Part shown: positions 56,701-64,000 of the stretch, one piece after another | Layout of the letters: each line of letters opens with the position of its first letter | Position numbering within the stretch: the stretch's first letter is position 1 | Assembly (NCBI RefSeq): GCF_022539315.1 | Contig: NC_066322.1 | Span: 17,060,765-17,124,764, forward strand | Source: Serinus canaria | Lineage: Eukaryota; Chordata; Aves; Passeriformes; Fringillidae | DNA length: 64,000 nucleotides | Direction of reading: 5' to 3' | The notes under the pieces: model-generated | What the model saw: the letters and a program-made list of their open reading frames with translations, nothing else | Told to the model about the DNA's origin: nothing | The model's database searches: none | Made by a program: the position numbers and the translations under genes

Positions 56701-59700
56701 TTTCTGTATTCATTTTTAAAATAAAGCCTCTTCTGGGGGGTAGAAAAAAGCATTAATAAATTTTTAAAAATGCAAAACCAAATTTGGCCAAATTACAATT
56801 ATAAAAGTAGATAGTAGCTCTCAGTTTTATATGCGAGAGCTTGTGGTTTTATTTTCTGGTTTTAATTTTACCACTAAAGAAGAAATAGTGGATTCATTCC
56901 CTCAGACTAAAATCTTGCAGAACCAAGAGTTAAATAAAAGATTGCAGAGAATAAGAGAAGTGACAGAAACTGGAAAGAGGTGTTCAAGGAGTATTCTCAG
57001 ATATTGTTCACTTCTCCTATTTTTCATTGTAGTTTTTTCCTAGTTATTTTTCCATTCCAGAAAATAGTAATTTCTTAAGAATTAAACTAACCCAGAAGTT
57101 ATAAATTTGGCTGCTTCTCTTTGGACTTCAGATTCCAATTTCTGAATTGGACTTCAGATGAAGTCAGTAGAAAAACTGGCATAGTTCAATTAGGAAAAGA
57201 GGTAACAGCTTAATTCTTAAAATTTCCAAGTGCTGAAAAGACACAATGCTCATCTTCTTAAATAAGTTGCTAAACCATTTTTAAAATTGTTTGTTTCTCT
57301 TTCTAGAAATAAAAATAAGCCACCACCTCACCCAGTCCTGTCTTCCGTATCAGTTCTTTTCTGCTACCATCTAGGAACTGCTGTAAAAGGCTCACTTCTA
57401 ATCACAATACTGAGAATACCAAGGATTGTTCTCTTGTACTTTACAATATCCTAAACCAAAAGGTAGGTAAATACTTCTGTAACACTATAAAAATAGTAGT
57501 TTAAAGATGAGATCATGGGGCAAAGAAGTGAAGAATATATTTCTTGCTTAAAAATAGATGGTATTGCTATTGCTATCTATTATTAATCAATGGGTTTTCT
57601 ATTTTATCATGTTTTCTTCATTAGGAAAGCTTTTTTCTCCCAACTCAGATATCAATGCTTCCTTTTTATTCTCAAGTCCGATAATTTTAAAAGCAGAAAA
57701 TACCATTATAAAACTCACCTTTATTTAGTGTTTTTATACAAAGGTTTTTCTGAAGGATAACGAAAAAAAAATTGTAGACTGCTCTATGAAAACTTTTTGC
57801 ATTCTTTTTTTAAGAAGCAGGAGTAAGAATACTATTGTTAGATTTAAAATTCGTTCTAGAAAATACTTCATCTGCCTTGCAATATGCTTCTATAGAAAGC
57901 ATAATTGGAATAAGAACTGTTCCTGGGAGTTCTAGTATCCAAGACACATCTTTTAAGACACATAAGGCATAGATCTGGGCTGTTTTGAATATTTGAATAT
58001 TTTTTGCCTTCTTTTTTCCTTTTATGCATCTCCACATCTGTTGTCTTCTGCTGGAAGCCCACCACTGTAGGTAATTCTGGCACTTTTGCAAGGAGGGAGG
58101 ACTGTTACAAATGCACAGTTCTGATTTCAGGAGAAGATTTAAGAGATGTAGGTCTTTTCCTCTAGGGTTTACATCGGCCTTGAAGCATGTTATGCATAAT
58201 TATGGAAGGGTATTTACATTGACAATGTATTTACTATGAGGCATGTGTTGGCTATAGGTTATGAATGCTTAAATAAAAAACTCCTTGTAATAAAACAATT
58301 GAAAAGTGTGCTCTGGATTTATGTTGCTTTCATATGAAAGTTTTGGTTGTAAAACTTTCTTAGTTGTGTTAACTAAGAACATTGTATAAAGACAGTAGGT
58401 GGGATGACTTGGAATGTTTTCTGCCTTTAGAGAAAGCAGGATAAGTGGCTTCCTTGTTACATGGTCTTGTAATCTGAATAACTGTAGATTTAAATAGGAA
58501 ATAAAGATTATTTGTGTCTGCAGCAGTGTGCTGCAGGATCCTTTTGGTCCAGCTCCCAAGCATTCAATGACATGACTCACAGCTGTAACTGCTGCTAAGG
58601 AGACTAGAAAGTGCTCTGGCCAGCTCATGTGCTCAGTCCTGGGAAGGATCCCCCCAGGAGTAACCTTGCTCCTTCACGTGGCAGAGAGGACAGGCTGTGG
58701 CCCCTTTCACTGAGAGCCAGAGTAGCTGGACTAAAGGATGGAGAAGTGACCCTGCATTCCTGTGGAGCTCACACAGGTTTCCCCAGCCTTGCAAAAAATG
58801 TTGCTGTTCTCTATGAACAGAGAAGAAGTCAGGGCCCTGTGAGCCTGCAGGTAGATTTACAGATTTTTCTACACAGCAGTCTTTAAACAGAATCAGAGAG
58901 GAGATTGTAGGTGAGATCCCTTGCTCTCAGCTTTTAACCAACAGTTCTTACTGAGATAACATAGCTTTAGTAAAATCATCTCTCCAGCAATACACAGCGA
59001 GAGTAAATTATTCTCTGTCAGGAGTTTGCATGTACAGTCACTGTTTGAAGGAGTTATTTCTGGGATATTTTCATGAACCTTTTTGGAAAAAGTTGGGAGG
59101 TTTGTAGTTTCTGCTTGAACAATAGTAGCTGTTTGGACTTGAGTTTTTTATAGTGACTGGAAGATCTCTGCTTTCCAAAACAAGATAAAAACACTCTGAC
59201 TTCTGGAAAAATAAGATTAAAAAGACTGAGGATCCCTGAGCTGAATTTCCTTTTGTTGAGAAAAACAGGCACTTAATTTTGGAAAGCTATTCTGGATACC
59301 AAGGTGTCTTGTTCTTATCTTGCATCCTCTCCATGATGAGCTTTTCTGAGGTCATGATGTGGTGGGGGAACATGGAACAAACCTTAAGCTTTACTGCTCA
59401 GTTTTTGCTATGAAATTAATACAGCTCAGTGGTCTGTGAATAGCCTCTTCTGATACAAGATTTTTCTTCCTGAAAAATGAATGCAATGCTCTGAGTCAAA
59501 ACACATGTATGTTCATATAAGCTCTTCTACCCATTCTTTTATTTTTGTTCAGTAGGGTACTGGTCATTTCAGAATTGTGAAAGGTTTTTGATAATCAGGT
59601 TAAAAATCTGTCTCTGTACTCCCTGATCACTGTGAAGTGCTTTAAGAATTACTGACTTGCCTGCCTGTTTTTCTCCCCAGGCAGCTTTTAGCTCACAAAG

Positions 59701-60039
59701 CTGCTTGCAGCACATATTGTCTTTCCCAGAGAAGAATCTTCCAGCCACAGGAAGAAAAAAATTAAAGCACAGCTCTAAAGTCATTAATTTTGAACAGTCT
59801 GAATTTAAAACCTGTTCCTAAAATCCTAATGGAAATATCTGCTGCCTAAGTGAAAATTTTATTAGAAGAGTCAGTCACCTGTAAAGCAAGTTTTTTTAGA
59901 ATGGTGGTTTTGTTTGAGGCTAATTATGTGTCCAATAACCAGTCATTTCATTTTATTGCAGAAGAATTCAAAGCCCCTGTTCAACTGCTGTTTCTGCTGG
60001 GTTTGCTTCCAGAAAAGTTGCTTAAGATACTTTAACCAG
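38621..60039 (+). CDS. SLC44A3: SLC44A3, choline transporter-like protein 3, exons 1-12 (3' end outside window; frame broken in exon 11)
   Basis: This is a plus-strand split gene for a multi-pass membrane protein of the CTL/SLC44 family. Family members are choline transporter-like proteins with about ten membrane spans, and the specific substrate of CTL3 is poorly defined. Twelve exons were placed by joining GT/AG boundaries with compatible phases. The conceptual product has the family order: a short cytoplasmic N-terminus with REWRP and YRKCTD (residues about 20-31), TM1, a Cys-rich extracellular loop, then TM2-TM6 with VLWWLYYDY, FLLFQPLWTF, LIWTSEFILACQQM and GTAVKGSLLI. Assignment to SLC44A3 rather than another paralogue rests on GYDSFGN, LCVSSCPQQQLNSLE and SFPLFNRCVPQ, which resemble human SLC44A3 as I remember it. 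Without correction the frame ends at a TAA after 464 codons, against about 650 in human. In human the gene lies between F3 and CNN3. Neither neighbour is visible here. Confidence 0.95.
38860..38967 (+). CDS. SLC44A3: SLC44A3 exon 2 (N-terminal motif and start of TM1)
   Basis: The exon is 108 bases, phase 0 to phase 0, and encodes residues 10-45. It has the SLC44 signature REWRPAIYRKCTDVLW followed by the hydrophobic LLLFCLFWAGL, the first half of TM1. The acceptor is a T-rich tract ending in ttag and the donor is TTG|gtaagc. The match to the human SLC44A3 N-terminus is close over the REWRP to FW stretch. Confidence 0.95.
38968..40226 (+). other. SLC44A3 intron 2
   Basis: 1,259-base intron. 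It holds the 24-bp palindrome at 39,670 and otherwise nothing recognisable. Confidence 0.9.
39670..39693. repeat. 24-bp perfect palindrome in SLC44A3 intron 2
   Basis: The half-site gcagtgtcactt is followed immediately by its reverse complement with no spacer. It lies 0.56 kb upstream of exon 3. The sequence could bind a dimeric factor or be chance. Confidence 0.95.
40227..40369 (+). CDS. SLC44A3: SLC44A3 exon 3 (end of TM1, start of extracellular loop)
   Basis: The exon encodes residues 46-92, beginning MFISGYAVVVGAAERL (end of TM1) and then GYDSFGNICGRKNTPVEG, a diagnostic early loop motif of CTL3. It begins in phase 0 after aatag and ends in phase 2 (AA|gtaagtg). The split Lys codon is completed by the first base of exon 4. 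The ATG at the exon start is an internal Met, not the translation start. Confidence 0.97.
40809..40945 (+). CDS. SLC44A3: SLC44A3 exon 4 (extracellular loop)
   Basis: The exon encodes residues 93-138 of the large extracellular loop. It includes YVFFLNSCSLEIQG and LCVSSCPQQQLNSLEDLQ, with three cysteines that probably form loop disulphides. It starts after ttctag in phase 2 and ends in phase 1 at AATG|gtgtgc. That donor departs from the consensus (T at +4, C at +6), but it is required for the glycine codon and phase that join to exon 5. Confidence 0.93.
41599..41692 (+). CDS. SLC44A3: SLC44A3 exon 5 (extracellular loop, glycosylation sequon)
   Basis: The exon encodes residues 139-169, beginning SFLCVYNLNVSSYTVNP and ending LCPTLPVPPS, which aligns with the human loop segment ending LPVPPSK. 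It contains an N-linked glycosylation sequon, Asn-Val-Ser at about residue 148. The acceptor follows a run of T from about 41,583. The donor is AAG|gtaaga in phase 2. Confidence 0.95.
43057..43226 (+). CDS. SLC44A3: SLC44A3 exon 6 (end of loop, start of TM2)
   Basis: The exon encodes residues 170-226: SFPLFNRCVPQNPECYSKY, then FHRILSGILAGRDTVIGLS leading into TM2. The ILSGI.AGRD.V.GL stretch is strongly conserved across the SLC44 family. It enters in phase 2 (splitting a Ser codon) and leaves in phase 1 at CTAG|gtaagg. Confidence 0.97.
43227..44477 (+). other. SLC44A3 introns 6 and 7
   Basis: Intron 6 spans 43,227-43,756 (530 bases) and intron 7 43,847-44,477 (631 bases). The last 150 bases of intron 7 are GC-rich with CTG/GCTCT motifs leading into the exon 8 acceptor. 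Confidence 0.88.
43757..43846 (+). CDS. SLC44A3: SLC44A3 exon 7 (TM2 to TM3)
   Basis: The 90-base exon is phase 1 to phase 1 and encodes residues 227-256. FSLILVLAFRF completes TM2, a short turn follows, and IHTLIALVVFGLL begins TM3. The acceptor is tttttcag and the donor TTGT|gtaagt. The composition and the Arg at the membrane edge agree with human CTL3. Confidence 0.96.
44478..44602 (+). CDS. SLC44A3: SLC44A3 exon 8 (TM3 end, cytoplasmic turn, TM4 start)
   Basis: The exon encodes residues 257-298, with the family hallmark SGVLWWLYYDYRNDPS and then ELETEKENVKFLLGYAIF entering TM4. It enters in phase 1 after a CT-rich acceptor (gctctgctcag) and leaves in phase 0 at ACT|gtaagt. The 'VLWWLYYDY' motif is near-identical to human SLC44A3. 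Confidence 0.98.
44603..46270 (+). other. SLC44A3 intron 8
   Basis: 1,668-base intron with an antisense CR1 fragment at 44,754. The open frames at 44.86-45.77 kb have no family resemblance. Confidence 0.88.
44754..44840 (-). mobile_element. CR1 LINE 3'-end fragment in intron 8
   Basis: The plus strand reads 'aatggtttgggttggaaggg' then 'actttaaagatccctagttcc', the reverse complement of the classic avian CR1 3' terminus. Fewer than 100 bases remain, a severely 5'-truncated, diverged copy lying antisense to SLC44A3. Confidence 0.9.
46271..46457 (+). CDS. SLC44A3: SLC44A3 exon 9 (TM4, loop, TM5)
   Basis: The exon encodes residues 299-360: VVLLSLIFVLRKRLPFSVQL, then FRVVGKIIGRIPFLLFQPLW and the very hydrophobic TFLILIVFWVFWVAILLSLG. 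The RKR basic patch marks a cytoplasmic edge, and FLLFQPLWTF is a strongly conserved SLC44 motif. Phase 0 in, phase 1 out at GCAG|gtaagc. Confidence 0.98.
47640..47945. promoter_or_regulatory. Intragenic CpG island in SLC44A3 intron 9
   Basis: About 300 bases of very GC- and CpG-rich DNA interrupt an AT-rich intron. Within it a 30-base unit beginning gcccgccgcgctccgggg occurs at 47,836-47,865 and again, with two changes, at 47,875-47,904. Long open frames across it are GC artefacts. It could be an alternative or antisense promoter, or a GC-rich tandem repeat without promoter activity. Confidence 0.55.
51486..51566 (-). mobile_element. CR1 LINE 3'-end fragment in intron 9
   Basis: The plus strand reads 'agtcatagaatcatttagct', then 'tggaaaagatctttaagatc', 'atcaagtccagc' and 'ctaatactgccaagtccaca', a CR1 3' end of a different subfamily from the copy at 44.75 kb. 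It is about 80 bases, 5'-truncated and antisense to SLC44A3. Confidence 0.88.
52696..52861 (+). CDS. SLC44A3: SLC44A3 exon 10 (TM6 region)
   Basis: The exon encodes residues 361-415, starting TAQSTSGGQVEYRALSGICY and continuing with MAWYHFVGLIWTSEFILACQ and QMVIAGAVVTCYFN. The WTSEF.LACQQ..IAGAV..WYF-type block is one of the best conserved parts of the family. The acceptor is acttcag and the donor AACAG|gtgagt, in phase 2. A 6.2-kb intron precedes it. Confidence 0.98.
52862..57306 (+). other. SLC44A3 intron 10
   Basis: 4,445 bases. The part from 53,030 to 53,960 has higher GC and many overlapping open frames up to about 104 codons on both strands. It could be an old, unrecognised mobile insertion, but I found no defined termini. 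Confidence 0.88.
57307..57462 (+). CDS. SLC44A3: SLC44A3 exon 11 (TM7 region) with frame break and premature stop
   Basis: From residue 416 the exon reads NKNKPPPHPVLSSVSVLFCY, then HLGTAVKGSLLITILRIPRI, matching the conserved PP..P.LSS...L..YH.GT..KGS.L....RIPR block. After VLLYF the open frame runs TIS and stops at TAA 57,452-57,454. Family members continue here with a Y-x-x-N-x-L-K-like stretch. The other frame gives N-I-L-N-Q-K from 57,445 to the donor AAAAG|gtaggt. One base is therefore missing between about 57,440 and 57,445. With it, exon 11 would end in phase 0, exactly as exon 12 needs. A product ending here would lack the last membrane spans. Confidence 0.92.
57463..59961 (+). other. 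SLC44A3 intron 11
   Basis: 2,499 bases without recognised repeats. A moderately GC-rich patch lies at 58,510-58,870. Confidence 0.85.
59962..60039 (+). CDS. SLC44A3: SLC44A3 exon 12 (Cys-rich cytoplasmic segment)
   Basis: The exon is 78 bases, phase 0 to phase 0, and encodes KNSKPLFNCCFCWVCFQKSC then LRYFNQ. It corresponds to the family's cysteine-rich stretch (human CTL3 LFRCCYCCFWCLDK...LNQ) that precedes the NAYTxxAI motif. The acceptor reads ttgcagaag, a NAGNAG pair, so the first Lys may be optional. The donor is CAG|gtatgc. The following exon, expected to begin with NAY, was not found before 64,000. Confidence 0.88.
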
Positions 60040-60098
60040 GTATGCTCTGTCATCTCAGTCCTTCAGCCTGCTCTGGATACCATGGTTGGTGCCTGACC

Positions 60099-60133
60099 CT
60101 TAGCATGGCTAAAAATAGCTTAGCATGGCCAAA
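60099..60133. repeat. Short imperfect direct repeat after exon 12
   Basis: cttagcatggctaaaaatag is followed by cttagcatggccaaa, a partial 20-base duplication 60 bases downstream of the exon 12 donor. Confidence 0.75.
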
Positions 60134-63100
60134 GTTTCCTGCTGGCCACCTAAAATAAACAAACAAAAAAGCCCCCAAGTGCTTGGTGTGAAGAAACAGG
60201 GAATTGACAAATATGCAAGGTGCTAGATTTTAGAAAACTTGATACAGCTTGAGATAGTCAGCCCTTTCAGAGGGTCACTTGCTATTTCTATAGGTAAGAA
60301 TACTTAACATTTAGTTGAGTTGTGCCAGACTAACTCATGAAACACAGAGAGTCCAGGTAGGAGGAAGCAATGAAGAATTAGGAAACATACCTAGATATGT
60401 GACATTAACTAGTTACAGTGTTTTCCACCTGAAAGTCCTGAATAAAGACACTTAAATTCCTAGTATTTGCCAGTATCAGTAGATCTGGAAATACAAACCA
60501 TGATGATAGCAGTCTTGTTTAAAAGATGCTTTAATTGGAAATTGATTATTTCTGACATACAGCAGTTTTACAGATACTAGACACCTCTTTTCACCTTCAC
60601 AATTCTTTTCTCCAAATGCATTCCAGATTTACATATTTAATTGTAAATAGTTAGTTTTTGTCATTGTCATTGCCTTGTTTTTGTCTCTGGGAACTGTGAT
60701 ATTCCTAATGTGAAAGGGAATCATATATTCCCACAGGTTCCACCCTCTGAATGCTGAGTTCTTTGTCCTCATTGCTGAAGGTAGTAGTGAAGTAAACAAG
60801 ACAATTCTGATAAAGGGTCTGACTTCTCCTCTTAAATAGGTGCATAAATTAGGTTTAGTTATTAAGAGAAAGTTTCATTTTAGTTCACCATAGATTAAAT
60901 ACTTGTGCAGTAAAATTTCTGAATTTTCCAGGCTTACATTTTCTAGGTAGGTCTTATAGTCAGCGACTTGGTGAGGAATCTCAGAGTTCATTTTGCCTCC
61001 AGGCTTTCCATTTGTAGTCACCCTTTCCCCTTGGCTTGGCTTCCTGCCTTTCAAAGAGATATCCAGCATCCTAGTGTTTACTTTCTCCAGCTGTTGTCTG
61101 CCATGTGTTTGTTAAAAGAATTAATTACTGTAATGTTCTTCCTTTTGTTTCAGAAGGCTGTATTGTAGCTCTTTTCCCCTTTAAAGATTTCCTGTTTCCT
61201 AATCTATTGTTGGCAGTTTTCTGGTTTTATATGAGTTGTGTTTTTTAATCTAATTATCATAATAAAGTGTTCACTTTTGTTTTGTTTTTTGAATATAATT
61301 TTAGCAAAGGTAGTGGTTGTCCACAGGTTTCAAATCCAGGGCAATTTGAGCAATAATTAGAGGAGAAAAAAAGCAAGAACAGACCGCAAGATTTTAAAAG
61401 AACTTCTATCTGTTCAAAATTTAAACATTAAATGAGTTATTGTATCCCATTGAATAATTTGTGGATCTAGTTATTTATTTCATTTTTTCCCCTATAACTA
61501 ATCTGTTCAAGGCTATTTATTAATTTATTTTTTTTTACTATTATTGAAAGTCTTAGTGTTTGATTCTGTAAAATCTGTGGCCATATGTAGAAGAGAAAAG
61601 AAAAAAAGAAGGAAAAAAATTTCTGTAGTTTTAACCAGCTTTGACATATTTCTTTATTAACAGAAGTAGTGAGCTCTTAAGAGCTCCTACTGAGATTGGT
61701 GGAAGCTGCTGGGCACAACATAGAAATTTCCCACATATGTTGAACACAGACCTGAGAGAAGGACTTGGGAGGGAGGAGTTAAAAAATTGTACCTGTGTTT
61801 CTTAACATTTTCTTAAAGAAGGATTCTTTAAGTTCAGATTTTGATTTTTTTGTAACCTCAAATGTGGAACAGCTGTTGTAAAAGTTGGTCCAAAGATCAT
61901 TGTGTACATTAGCATTCCTTACTATTTAATATTCTTTTGCTTTTTATTCTAGCATTATTTTCACTTTAATGAAAAGCATATAATTACCTGAAGCTCTAAA
62001 AAACCAAAAAAATAGAAGATCCAATCACTTTTGCACTATTTTCTTCAACCTGTTGTTAAACTGCTTAGGTAATTTAAATTCTTTCTGTTCCTTCATTCAC
62101 AAGTTTAATCAGGATTAAACAGTACTTTGTTTTCCCTTGGAGAACTTGGCAGATGAGAAACAGGTGCTGGAGAAAGTAACCCTGGTGAAAGAATGCAAGC
62201 TTCTTTCTTCCCCTGCAGAATCAACCAAGTGCTCTATTATGTTATCTAAGGGTACTTTTTGGGCTGCATTACCCCCCTGCATGTGATATTTAATACTGAC
62301 TTTAATAGTTGCACACATCCCTGAAGTGACTCATTCTCCTCAGGGTCAGTTACATTTTGCTCAGCTCTCCTGGAGGTTTAGTGCAGCAAGCCAAAGAGTT
62401 ACCCTGTCATATTCCCATCATGACAGAGTGCTGTGCTAGATGCTGGCAATTGTCATATTTGTAAGCCCAGTGTCCTGGTGCTGATTGCAGTATGGACAAT
62501 TACATTCGGCCTTCCTAAATTTCTCTTAGATGTGCAACTGGATCCTGTGCTAAACTGTGGTGTAGTGTTGCTATGTGCTGTAAAACAGTTCACTCCTTAA
62601 GCTGTTCCACTTCAGTCATGGACAAAGTGATTCATGTGTGTGTATAATCCATTAGCAATAATTGTAAAGCACTCAGGGTTCTGTGGCTGAAAAGTGCTTT
62701 CTGAATATAAAGTCACTATCCTTACTTGACAGTTCTGTTTGCCAACACTTGTCAGAATTACCACAGATTTTTCATCTGGCTCTGATGGTTTCAGTATGTT
62801 CCAGATAAGCATATCCAATCATCTCAAGTAAAATCTAGGAGATTGAAATTTTTCCTCAGTAAAAAGAATATACTGCTTTTAATGTGATTTGGGAATTAGT
62901 GGTCTGTGTCTCTCCTGCTTTCTTAAGTTGTAATGGCAGTCTTAACTTTTTTTAACTTTAGATACATCGAAGTGCTCACATGTTCTCCCTTTACAGCCTT
63001 GTTGCAGTGACTTTTTAAAAACAATACAACTGGATAGTTTAGCTTTTCTGTGTCTGCTTTAGGTCCATCTGCAGCCAGTTGGCAAAGTGAGTCCTCCAAA

Positions 63101-63763
63101 GTACAGTGCCTGGGTTTCTGAAGGGGTTGCTGAGCAGGGTGTGGTTTCTGTGTTCATCAGCGTGGTTGCTGCAGTGCAGCCTTCTGGGCTGTCAGTGAAT
63201 TCAGCAGGGTGTGAGCCCTGTTTCCTGGGACAGAGACCCCTCCAGGGGACTGAAAGCCAGCAGTTGTCCAGTGTAATAAGCCAAAAGCAAGTCTGTCTAA
63301 TGGCTGTATATCCATAGCAGTTGATTGTCTCTCAAACTTTGGATGGAAGCCTATCAGGAGGTTTCAGGTAAATGCCTTGTGGAGAATTGACCTAGATAAA
63401 ACCAAAATTCATGCATGCTATTGTAAAGCACAGTTCTCTCCATGCCAAACACATTGTGCCTCACCCCATCAAGTACTTCTTTTTCCTCCCAAAAACAATA
63501 ATGCATTTTAATGTTACTGGCAATATTGCTTCTAGATATAGAGCTTATTTTTCAATCCTCTTGAAAACACAAGGATAAAATGGTCTTCTACAATGAAATA
63601 ATATTTTAAATAAGTTTATCTCCCCTCTACAGACTTTCTGATAATAGGAAACAGAAGCTTTAGGTCTTAACTCATTCTGTAGGATGAACCGTGTAGGGAA
63701 TAGAGTTGAACAAAGTTAACTAATTCTTACTTTGATACCTTTCTCTGCTTCCCTATCCCATTA

Positions 63764-63810
63764 AGAAGAAACAAAAGGGGAGAAAGAGAGAAAGAGAAAA
63801 TAAAAGACAA
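63764..63810. repeat. Polypurine tract in intron 12
   Basis: An almost unbroken A/G run of about 45 bases, with single C and T interruptions. It is simple sequence with no further feature recognised. Confidence 0.8.
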
Positions 63811-64000
63811 TTAAGCAAGTGACAGGTAATTCTGTTCTTTTAAGCAGAGAAATTTATGAACAACTCTCTGGAAATCTTCGGTTTTATTTAGTTCAGAAAT
63901 CCCAAATAAGAACATTTTCTCACTAAGTGCAGAAGCACTGAAAGCAACCCCAGTAATGATGTAATCATCATTCAATGGCCACATAAAGCAGGATCCTTTT

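Larger units (their letters stand above)
60040..64000 (+). other. SLC44A3 intron 12, continuing past the window
   Basis: At least 3,961 bases. I searched for the next family exon (NAYTxxAIN followed by FCTSA) and did not find it, so it should lie beyond 64,000. Only simple sequence and a short direct repeat are seen. Confidence 0.75.

Noticed and set aside
57463..57472. Alternative donor gtaaat at 57,467 as a rescue of exon 11 phase
   Set aside because: It would restore total length to a multiple of three, but the TAA at 57,452 lies upstream and would still be read, so it cannot rescue the protein.
63062..63085. Possible small exon flanked by tttag and gtgagt
   Set aside because: The 24-base segment translates to nothing resembling the expected SLC44A3 exon 13 (NAYTxxAI), so it is probably chance.

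Overview
The window is vertebrate nuclear DNA, almost certainly from a bird and plausibly a songbird. It is mostly AT-rich and non-coding. It carries minus-strand CR1 LINE 3' ends with the typical avian tail (a 'tcatagaatc'-type start read on the plus strand), short introns and one multi-exon gene. There are no operons, CRISPR arrays or bacterial features.

Positions 1 to about 38,160 are intergenic. I found no coding exon there that I can defend. The visible content is one CR1 LINE fragment (about 13,977-14,340), an ATCC/AT microsatellite (16,837-16,925), G-rich low-complexity tracts, an orphan CpG cluster near 32.3 kb, and several inverted repeats and small tandem duplications. The most striking is a perfect 30-bp-arm inverted repeat at 6,391-6,455.

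Positions about 38,160-38,780 are the CpG-island promoter of the only gene recognised, SLC44A3 (choline transporter-like protein 3, CTL3). It runs on the plus strand from the ATG at 38,621 past the right edge of the window. Twelve coding exons can be placed by GT/AG boundaries, conserved reading phase and similarity to the CTL family: 38,621-38,647; 38,860-38,967; 40,227-40,369; 40,809-40,945; 41,599-41,692; 43,057-43,226; 43,757-43,846; 44,478-44,602; 46,271-46,457; 52,696-52,861; 57,307-57,462; 59,962-60,039. They cover roughly the N-terminal three quarters of the protein. The remaining exons should lie beyond 64,000.

The main finding is in exon 11. The family reading frame breaks near 57,440-57,446 by the equivalent of one missing base. 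This creates an in-frame TAA at 57,452-57,454, and exon 12 matches the family only in the frame that would follow if that base were present. The copy in this sequence is therefore either a disrupted SLC44A3 allele or gene, or a one-base sequence error. A second notable feature is a CpG island inside the 6.2-kb intron 9 (about 47,640-47,945), a candidate alternative or antisense promoter. No clearly new biological system was found.
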